Positions 54,464 through 61,348 of a stretch of DNA of 64,000 nucleotides are shown here, in pieces. A model generated the notes under the pieces. The model did not search any database. It had not been told where the DNA came from and worked only from the letters and a program-made list of their open reading frames with translations. This DNA comes from an uncultured Gammaproteobacteria bacterium. Lineage in GTDB: Bacteria; Pseudomonadota; Gammaproteobacteria; Arenicellales; JAANXG01. A program made the position numbers and the translations under genes. Positions within the stretch are counted from its first letter, which is position 1. Every line of letters starts with the position of its first letter. Where the stretch lies: positions 20,915-84,914 of the forward strand of contig CAMYJT010000012.1 of assembly GCA_947258785.1 (NCBI GenBank), written 5' to 3'.

Positions 54464-55351
54464 TCAGGCCATGGAGACCGTGTTGCGCCCTTTCTTTTTG
54501 GCGGTGTACAACGCTTGATCGGCGCTGCGCAGCAGACTGCGCGCCACCGTTCCGGCCTTCATGGTGCTGCCAATGCCGATGCTGGTCGACAGCCGGATGT
54601 CCGGCTGGGGCTCAAACGTCGTCGCTGAGAGTCGCTCGCGGAAGCGCTCGAATTCGGCCACCGCGTCCTGGTCGGAAGCAAACGACCCGATCACACCGAA
54701 TTCGTCGCCGCCGAGCCGTGCGATGCAGATGACGTCGCGGAAAAATTCCCGCAGGGCGTCGGCGTAATAGACGATCGCCTCGTCGCCCATGTCGTGGCCG
54801 TACAAGTCGTTGATGCGTTTGAGGAAGTCGATGTCCAGGATCGCGAGGTAGATGTTCCCGTGCAGGTGCTCTTCTAGACACGACTGAAACGACCGACGGT
54901 TGTAGAGGTGGGTGAGGGGGTCCCGTTCGGCTAGTTCTTTGAGCTTCATCTGACTTTGTTTGATGTGCGTGACATCCCGGATGATGGCAAACGCCCACCG
55001 CTGGTCGTTAATATCGATGTCATTGATACTCATCGCCACCCAGAACTCGGAGCCGTCTGCGCGCAGGGCTTCGATCTCGATCACTGTGCCCAACAGTTTA
55101 CCCCGCCCGGTCTGCTGGTACTGCTCAAACCCCTCCTTGGCCCGCTGGCGATAGCGTACTGGAGTAATGAACTCGTGCATGTTTCTGCCGAGGATCTCGT
55201 CAGGCGGGATTTTAAAGATGCGCTCGGCCGCCCGGTTCCAGGACACCACCTCGCAGCGGTGATTAATGACCACGATGCCATCGAACGAGGAGTCGATGAC
55301 CTTTCGATGCAGCTCGCTGAATATGTGGGACGTCTCGGTATTTGTTTTCAT
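54464..55351 (-). CDS. PAS-GGDEF diguanylate cyclase
   Basis: A 295-aa cytosolic protein: PAS domain at about residues 14-130 (DGIVVINHRCEVVSWNRAAERIF; PAC part GSEFWVAMSIND) and a GGDEF domain from about 140 to the end, with intact GGDEF at 214-218 in IARLGGDEFGVIG. It should make c-di-GMP from two GTP in response to a signal sensed by the PAS domain. The RxxD inhibitory site is not intact (RDVI in its place), so product feedback may be missing. No membrane segment. The ATG at 55351 is chosen over the extended frame. Confidence 0.93.
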   Translation of the reverse strand: MKTNTETSHIFSELHRKVIDSSFDGIVVINHRCEVVSWNRAAERIFKIPPDEILGRNMHEFITPVRYRQRAKEGFEQYQQTGRGKLLGTVIEIEALRADGSEFWVAMSINDIDINDQRWAFAIIRDVTHIKQSQMKLKELAERDPLTHLYNRRSFQSCLEEHLHGNIYLAILDIDFLKRINDLYGHDMGDEAIVYYADALREFFRDVICIARLGGDEFGVIGSFASDQDAVAEFERFRERLSATTFEPQPDIRLSTSIGIGSTMKAGTVARSLLRSADQALYTAKKKGRNTVSMA

Positions 55352-55577
55352 CGTGGTGAACACGGATGGTAACGCGGCCCTTGTCCGAATGCCATGTGCC
55401 CGAAACACCATGGACCGATGTGGACGCGGTGTGGGCAATCCTGGGTCGCGGCGTTTATTGATCCAGGTCAGGGCCCGCGCCGGCCAAATGAGGCCAAATG
55501 ATCGGCGGGCAAACGAGTGTGGTCGGGCACGGCCACGCAGGCCAGACCACCTCATCGATTTTGGCAGGAGACACGGT

Positions 55578-56531
55578 ATGTTCGAGTTGACCAGTCTGAA
55601 GATCCCACTGGTGGGGGTGACCGAGTCCGCGGCGCGGGCCTGCGCCCCCTATATCGGGTCCGGGAAAAAGGATGAAGGCGACGGCATGGCGGTGGACGCC
55701 ATGCGCTCGGCGCTCAACCAGATTGAGATGACCGGCACCATTGTGATCGGGGAGGGGGCCAAGGACGAGGCACCCATGTTGTACGACGGTGAGGCCGTCG
55801 GCATTGGCCAAGGGCCGCAGATCGATATCGCGGTCGATCCCATTGAAGGCACCAATCTGTTCGCCACCGACGCACCCGGTTCGATCTGCACGCTGGCCGC
55901 AGCGCCGGCCGGAACCATGTACCGGCCGGGTGCTTGCTTTTATATGGACAAACAGGTCTATCCGCGATCGGCGCGGGGCAGGCTCGACCCGCAGGCGCCG
56001 GTCCCGGATCGCCTCAAGGCGCTCGCCGACGCGGTGAACAAGGACCTCGGCGACCTCAAGGTGTTCATCCTCGACAAGCCGCGCCACGAGCAACTGGTCG
56101 GCGAGATCTACGCCGTCGGCGCCAAGGTCAGGCTGGTCAGCGACGGCGATGTCAATGGCGCCGTGATGGCGATTTTGAACAAAGGCGTCGACGCGCTGTT
56201 CGGCATCGGCGGCACCCCGGAGGGGATCGTCAGCGCCTGCGCGGCGCGCGCCATGGGGGCCGAGATGTTCGGCCGCATGGCGCCGCAGAAACCCGACGAA
56301 GTCGAGGCCTGCGAAGCGGCGGGCGTGGATACTCACACGTGGCTCGGCCGAGACGAGCTGATCGCCTCCAACGATATCCTGTTTCTCGCTTCGGGACTGA
56401 CGCGAGGGGATTATGTCAACGGCGTGGTCATGGGCCGTGACGCCAATGGCCATTTCATCACCACAGACACCGTAGTCATCGCGGGCGCCAACGGCAACGT
56501 GCGGAGCATCCGTACCACCGTCCACGAATAA
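55578..56531 (+). CDS. glpX: Fructose-1,6-bisphosphatase class II (GlpX)
   Basis: A 317-aa cytosolic phosphatase of the GlpX type. Metal/substrate motifs: IVIGEGAKDEAPMLYDGE (56-73) and VDPIEGTN (86-93). It dephosphorylates fructose 1,6-bisphosphate in gluconeogenesis and, in autotrophs, often also sedoheptulose bisphosphate for the Calvin cycle; which applies here cannot be read from sequence. A GGCAGGAG ribosome binding site precedes the ATG. Divergent from the PAS-GGDEF gene. Confidence 0.96.
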   Translation: MFELTSLKIPLVGVTESAARACAPYIGSGKKDEGDGMAVDAMRSALNQIEMTGTIVIGEGAKDEAPMLYDGEAVGIGQGPQIDIAVDPIEGTNLFATDAPGSICTLAAAPAGTMYRPGACFYMDKQVYPRSARGRLDPQAPVPDRLKALADAVNKDLGDLKVFILDKPRHEQLVGEIYAVGAKVRLVSDGDVNGAVMAILNKGVDALFGIGGTPEGIVSACAARAMGAEMFGRMAPQKPDEVEACEAAGVDTHTWLGRDELIASNDILFLASGLTRGDYVNGVVMGRDANGHFITTDTVVIAGANGNVRSIRTTVHE

Positions 56532-56552
56532 GTCCCGGCATCAAGCCCGTGG

Positions 56553-56574
56553 GGACAGACCCGGGGGTCTGTCC
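56553..56574. repeat. REP-like hairpin after glpX
   Basis: GGACAGACC, loop CGGG, GGTCTGTCC: a perfect 9-bp stem 21 nt after the glpX stop. The pattern GGGGACAGACC...GGTCTGTCC is familiar from repetitive extragenic palindromes in gammaproteobacteria. It may also serve as the transcript end. Confidence 0.6.
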
Positions 56575-56708
56575 TCCGACGATGCTTCTGGCGCCTTCCT
56601 GATTTTTGCCTATGATGAGGATTGCGGGGCGGATTGTTGTTCCGCCGGTTCTGCACCGCGGTTAGCGGTCTTGGATGAACTCCTGTATTGACAGTGAAGG
56701 GATAGACA

Positions 56709-57056
56709 ATGAAACAATGGCTGTTCATGATCAATTATTTCGCTCACGATTTTTTCAGCGGCTTCTGGCTGGCCTGCTTCATTGTCCTGGCCATCGTGTA
56801 CCAGCAGAGCGGGTTGCCGGGGGAGGCGGTGGCGGACGGGGGGCTGGTCACCCGGCTGCTCATCATGTTTTTCTGGCTGCAGTCGATCTCTCTGGGTCTG
56901 ATCGCGGTGACCGGTTACCTGCGTTCCCTGGACGCCGGTGATCGGGCCCACTTGGATGCCCGCAAGACCAAGCAGTTCCTGATCATCAAACACGCGGTGC
57001 TGGGGGTGTTCTTTATCGGCGGTACGGTGCTCGGTTACCAGTGGGCCATGGGCTGA
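56709..57056 (+). CDS. Small three-helix membrane protein
   Basis: A 115-aa inner-membrane protein with three hydrophobic helices (about 14-31, 48-69, 93-113) and conserved-looking histidines (H13, H95). A GGGA-type ribosome binding site stands ahead of the ATG. Not recognised; histidines in the membrane could ligate haem, but there is no direct evidence. It is convergent with the radical SAM gene. Confidence 0.65.
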   Translation: MKQWLFMINYFAHDFFSGFWLACFIVLAIVYQQSGLPGEAVADGGLVTRLLIMFFWLQSISLGLIAVTGYLRSLDAGDRAHLDARKTKQFLIIKHAVLGVFFIGGTVLGYQWAMG

Positions 57057-57092
57057 CCACGGCGCCGTCGCCGCCTTGGTGCAACATGGAGA

Positions 57093-58601
57093 TTAATTGT
57101 TGACCGCCTGTGCTTTCGCCTGGCTGAAAGGACAAACCAGTGTGTCGTCCGCGGAGAGATTGCCCTCGACGATCCGGCGGATCGCCTCCGGCATCTTGTC
57201 GCCCTCCATGCCCATCTTCTGGCGGATGAAGGAGTGGTTCATCATCCGGTTGATGGCGGTAAGCATGTACTTGCGTTTGAATTCGTTCCCCTCGGTGAGC
57301 ATCTCCTTGAACTTGCCCATATAGAATCGCCGGTACCCGTCGAGGATCGCTTGATCGACTTCCTCTAGACTCATGGCTTTGGGTTTGATGATGGGGTCGA
57401 CGAGGTTGTACTTGCGGTAGTCATGTTCCGCGACATACGGCTCGAGTTTCTTGTAAATATCTGCGTAGGGCCAGGGGGTGATGGCCAGGAAATGCGCGAA
57501 GTCGGGGTTGTACACCAGCGCCTGTTCGATAGTGCGGTCGATGGACGCCTTGGTTTCGTCGGGGAACCCGAGAATCATCGATGTCTCGGTGATAATGCCG
57601 TGCTCGCGGCACAGCCGCAGCGCCTCGGTGGACTCGTCAATAGTGAGTTCTTTGCGAATCAAATCCAACGTAGTCTGGCTGGCCGCCTCGGTGCCCACAT
57701 AGATATGAATAATCCCAGCCTTACGGTACTTCCACAGGATATCCTTGTCGCGGATGATATCGGCGGCCCGGGTCTCCATGAGAATCTTGACGCCGAGGTT
57801 CCTTTCTATCAGAAGATCCAACATCCGTTCCCAACGCTGCCGGTCGGGGGTGGGGTAATCGTCCGTGAACAGTACGACGTCGACGCCGTAGTCCCGATGT
57901 AATTCGTCCACCTCCCGCACCACGCTTTCCGCAGACTGGGCGCGCCAGGTCCGCCGCCAGAACTTCTGCTGCGAACAGAAGGTACAGCCGTAGGGACAGC
58001 CGCGCGACGTGGCTACAGCGCCCAGCCGCGATCCCGGCAGAATAAAATACGTGTAGTCCTCCCAGTCGAGGAGGTCCCAGGCCATGGGCCGGTCGTCCAG
58101 CTCTTGCAAGTACGGGCGCGGTAGCGTGCGCAGGATTGTCTCGCCGCTGCGATAAGCCAGACCCTTTACCGACGCCAGATCGGTGTCCGCCGCCAGTGCG
58201 TCCAACAGTTCAACGAGTGTCTCTTCGCCCTCACCTATACACACATGATCCAGCGCCGAGACACGGCGTAACAGATCTTCATACATGAAACTCGCGTGAA
58301 TACCGCCGGCGACGGTCACGATGCCGGGATCGATCGTTTTTGCAAGCTCCACGACACTGATCGCGTCGGGCGTGGTGGCGGTAATCATCGACACCGCGAC
58401 GACGTCGGGTTTGACTTCGCGAATCCGGTCACCGATTTCGTCGAGACCGACGCCTTTGGTCATCGCGTCGTAGATGGCGGATGGGTAGCCCGCGGCCTGG
58501 GTCGCACCGGCCAGCGACACCAGGTACAGCGGCACCCACTTCCCGGCCACTTCGACGACGCCGGCGTGGTAGGGTGCGGTTATATAGAGTATGCCGGGCA
58601 T
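57093..58601 (-). CDS. Radical SAM protein with cobalamin-binding-like N-terminal domain
   Basis: A 502-aa protein. An N-terminal Rossmann-like B12-binding-type domain (residues 1-140) is followed by a radical SAM core with the cluster motif CPYGCTFC (C202, C206, C209) and a C-terminal part similar to BchE/HpnJ-type enzymes. The usual cobalamin ligand motif DxHxxG reads DAMTKG (D45, M47), so the histidine is missing. Substrate unknown. Last gene of the cytochrome-maturation operon (13-nt gap to ccsA), suggesting a job connected to cytochrome or haem modification, which is inference. Confidence 0.9.
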   Translation of the reverse strand: MPGILYITAPYHAGVVEVAGKWVPLYLVSLAGATQAAGYPSAIYDAMTKGVGLDEIGDRIREVKPDVVAVSMITATTPDAISVVELAKTIDPGIVTVAGGIHASFMYEDLLRRVSALDHVCIGEGEETLVELLDALAADTDLASVKGLAYRSGETILRTLPRPYLQELDDRPMAWDLLDWEDYTYFILPGSRLGAVATSRGCPYGCTFCSQQKFWRRTWRAQSAESVVREVDELHRDYGVDVVLFTDDYPTPDRQRWERMLDLLIERNLGVKILMETRAADIIRDKDILWKYRKAGIIHIYVGTEAASQTTLDLIRKELTIDESTEALRLCREHGIITETSMILGFPDETKASIDRTIEQALVYNPDFAHFLAITPWPYADIYKKLEPYVAEHDYRKYNLVDPIIKPKAMSLEEVDQAILDGYRRFYMGKFKEMLTEGNEFKRKYMLTAINRMMNHSFIRQKMGMEGDKMPEAIRRIVEGNLSADDTLVCPFSQAKAQAVNN

Positions 58602-58614
58602 ATCACACGTGGCC

Positions 58615-59442
58615 TCATTGGAAGTAGGTCGAGTGCACTGACGGAATGAGGAACGGCAGCACCAGCACGGTCAGGATCGACATGGCAAAACACCCCGTCG
58701 TGCTCCACGCCGTGGCGCGGGGCGTGAAGTGGAAAAACAATCGGGAGTGGAGCAGCAGCCCGTAGCACAGCCAGGTGACCAGCGACCACACCTCGATGGG
58801 GTCCCAGCCCCAGTAGCGGCCCCAGGACTGGTTGGCCCAGATGGCGCCGGCGAGAATGGTCGTTGACCAGAACACAAATCCGAAGCCGACCAAGCGCACG
58901 GTGTACGCCTCCATGCCGTCGGGCCCGGGGAGGCGGTCCAGCAGCCGTCCGGTGGCGCCATTGAGCTTGCGCAGCAGGGTTACGGCGGCGGCGAAGGAGA
59001 GGATGAACGCGCCCATCGCCAGCTTGTTGAAGGTCACATGAAACACCAGCCACACCGAGCGGAAGCTCGGTGGCAGCGCCTTGGCGGCGGGATCGGAGAA
59101 CACCGCGAATCCCATGAGCAGAATCGACACCGGCAGCACCACCAGCGCCATAGGCGCCCAGTTGGGCCGGCGCCAGACGAACAGCAGCAGCATGGCCACC
59201 GCCACCCAGGCGTCGGACGACAACACCTCGTACTTGAGCAAGTACGGCCCGTGGCCGAGTAAAATCCATCGCATCAATAAGGCGGCCGAGTGCGGCACGA
59301 GACCGGCCAGGGCCGCCCACACCCCCCAGCGGACCTTGTCCGGATGTTCGAACAGCGTCGCGTAGGCGAACAGCACCGTGCCGGCGATGTACAGGGCGAC
59401 GGCGACCCAATGTAAGCTAATCTCTAAGGCTAACGAATCCAT
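58615..59442 (-). CDS. ccsA: Cytochrome c biogenesis protein CcsA (System II)
   Basis: A 275-aa multi-pass inner-membrane protein. The WWD haem-handling motif is present as WGRYWGWDPIEVWSL, and membrane histidines occur at LHW (H11), VFHVTF and LLHSRLFFH. It forms the System II haem lyase with ResB/CcsB, attaching haem to apocytochromes in the periplasm. It lies in a cluster with resB and a multihaem cytochrome. Whether the genome also has the Ccm (System I) route is not visible here. Confidence 0.93.
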   Translation of the reverse strand: MDSLALEISLHWVAVALYIAGTVLFAYATLFEHPDKVRWGVWAALAGLVPHSAALLMRWILLGHGPYLLKYEVLSSDAWVAVAMLLLFVWRRPNWAPMALVVLPVSILLMGFAVFSDPAAKALPPSFRSVWLVFHVTFNKLAMGAFILSFAAAVTLLRKLNGATGRLLDRLPGPDGMEAYTVRLVGFGFVFWSTTILAGAIWANQSWGRYWGWDPIEVWSLVTWLCYGLLLHSRLFFHFTPRATAWSTTGCFAMSILTVLVLPFLIPSVHSTYFQ

Positions 59443-59457
59443 CGATATTGGTTCCCA

Positions 59458-59973
59458 TCATTGCGTCGTCGGCGCAGCAACGCCGTGCAACACGTCGGCT
59501 GTGGTCCCCCAGGGCGCGGTCTTACGCCCGACCTGCGGCGGCGCGGTGAAACGGATCTCGTCGACCAACCACGCGCCGTCGATCTTGTTAAAGATATACG
59601 CCATCTCGTAGGAGTCCAGGGATTCCTCACCCACCGGTTCGCCGCTGCCGATCTTGAGATCGCGATAACGCCAGCGCTCCCGGGTGCGGATCCGCAACTC
59701 CACGTCAGATTGCTCGACACCCGTGACCTCGAGCGCCAGCAGATGTGAATCCAGGGTGAGCCCCATGTCGAAGCGCACGCCGATCAGCCCGGTCAATTTC
59801 TTGCCCTCGTTGGGCCCGACGACATCGTCGACGAGCTTCACGTCGCCGCGGCGGTAGGCTTCGGAGACCGCCGCGTTGTAACGTTCGACCAATGCGGTCG
59901 CCTCTTTGACCGACACCTGTTGACATCCCGCCAACAGCACGCCCACCAGAACTGGAAGCAAACGCCACCTCAT
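59458..59973 (-). CDS. Lipoprotein with NTF2-like domain in the cytochrome operon
   Basis: A 171-aa lipoprotein: signal peptide with lipobox LLAGC (C17), then an NTF2/IMS-like domain (KEATALVERYNAAVSEAYRRGD... FNKIDGAWLVDEIRF). It overlaps the resB start by 4 nt and ends 15 nt before ccsA. Function unknown; the location implies it helps cytochrome maturation or anchors the system. The start at 59973 is the first with a signal peptide. Confidence 0.82.
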   Translation of the reverse strand: MRWRLLPVLVGVLLAGCQQVSVKEATALVERYNAAVSEAYRRGDVKLVDDVVGPNEGKKLTGLIGVRFDMGLTLDSHLLALEVTGVEQSDVELRIRTRERWRYRDLKIGSGEPVGEESLDSYEMAYIFNKIDGAWLVDEIRFTAPPQVGRKTAPWGTTADVLHGVAAPTTQ

Positions 59974-61328
59974 ACCGTGCCCCCCTGAGCGCGCACCATG
60001 CGCTCGAAGCGTTCGCGGTACATCGGCGCAAACCGCTGGGCACGCAGCGCCACGAACACCCGTTCGCGGTCTCCTTCGGGGGTGATAACCACGCAGGTGT
60101 CGACCTTCACCACCGTGTACAGGATGGCGATACCCAAGAGCGCGAGCGCGAATCCCAAATAGGCCGGCCACAAGGACGGATCTCGGCTGGCGCGCAGCCG
60201 GGTCCAGAACGGCAGGCCGTGCAGCGTGAACGTGCGGCCGTCTCCCAGCGACACGCTGTCGCCGGCACGCAGCGGCCCGCCGAACAACAGGGCGCGCCGC
60301 TCGTTGTCAACGATGCGCACGTCGAGAAAGTCGGGATGGTTGCCGTCAAGGTCGACGTCGGCACGCAGGAACACCTTGATGTAACCTTCCAGATAGAAGG
60401 CCTTCTGGTAGGTGCCGGTGCCGAGGCTGCGCAGCATCACCGCCTCGCGCAACGGTTCGGCGCCGCTCTGCTGCCATTCGATGAGCGCGGTCGGGCCGAC
60501 GTCGGCGCCGAGAAACAGGCGGCCGCCGGGGGCCTGGACTTCATGATTGATCGCCACGGTTTTTCGCACCGCGCCGTCTTCGGTGTCCAGCGACAGCACC
60601 GCGCGCACGTCGCGCAGCGCCCCGCTCGCGTAGCGCTTCACGGTGACCGATTCGAGCGTCAGCGGCACATCGAGACGCAACGGGTTAGCGGCCGCTGCCG
60701 GCCACTGCGCCCCCCACGCCTCGGCAACCGGGGGCAGGGTCTCGCCCTCCAGCAAGTCCACCATCGCATTTACCCCGAACAGTGCCCGCAGCGCCCCGGC
60801 CGCCATGATCAACAGCAGTCCGGCGTGAAACAGCGGCGACCCGGCAAGGCCCAGCCGTCCGGTGCTCCGCATCTCAACGTGTTCGGCAGGTTGGTCCGCG
60901 GCAGCGGCGCAGTCCCGGCGAACCCGCTCGAACTCGATCCGATACGGCGCATCGTGCAGATCGGCGGAGGTTAGCGGCTGTGACCAGGCTCTGCCCAGCC
61001 GCCTGAACTGCTCGACGACGACGATGGTCAGCGACGCGGCGGTGAGCAGGGTCAGACCCAGGAACCACGGGCTCTGAAAGACGTCGTCGAGGCTCAAGAG
61101 CTCGACCAGTGCCGACAACACCGGCCCGCTCTGGTACAGGCGCACCATGTCTTCGCCCGAGGCGATGCCCAGCTGTGGCAGGCTGGCGCCGACAATCCCG
61201 GCCAGGGTCAGCCCGACGATCTCAAAGGTGATGACCGACCGCCGCAGCAGAAGTCGTTTGACGGCGCGCAGCGTTGCGCCTAATGAGAACCGGTCACTTA
61301 CAGACTGGTGTTTCGCCAACACCCGCAT
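59970..61328 (-). CDS. resB: Cytochrome c biogenesis protein ResB (System II)
   Basis: A 452-aa membrane protein of the ResB/CcsB family: membrane segments at about residues 32-52, 72-95, 152-172 and 395-415, with a large periplasmic part between. It partners CcsA to deliver and attach haem (keeping cysteines reduced and presenting the apoprotein). The start at 61328 (MRVLAKHQSV) is used. It overlaps the lipoprotein gene by 4 nt and lies 20 nt downstream of the multihaem cytochrome gene. Confidence 0.9.
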   Translation of the reverse strand: MRVLAKHQSVSDRFSLGATLRAVKRLLLRRSVITFEIVGLTLAGIVGASLPQLGIASGEDMVRLYQSGPVLSALVELLSLDDVFQSPWFLGLTLLTAASLTIVVVEQFRRLGRAWSQPLTSADLHDAPYRIEFERVRRDCAAAADQPAEHVEMRSTGRLGLAGSPLFHAGLLLIMAAGALRALFGVNAMVDLLEGETLPPVAEAWGAQWPAAAANPLRLDVPLTLESVTVKRYASGALRDVRAVLSLDTEDGAVRKTVAINHEVQAPGGRLFLGADVGPTALIEWQQSGAEPLREAVMLRSLGTGTYQKAFYLEGYIKVFLRADVDLDGNHPDFLDVRIVDNERRALLFGGPLRAGDSVSLGDGRTFTLHGLPFWTRLRASRDPSLWPAYLGFALALLGIAILYTVVKVDTCVVITPEGDRERVFVALRAQRFAPMYRERFERMVRAQGGTV

Positions 61329-61348
61329 GCATCCTCCAACCCCACCGC

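Noticed and set aside
56553..56574. Classical rho-independent terminator after glpX
   Set aside because: The hairpin is perfect, but no T run follows; a REP-like element is a better description.
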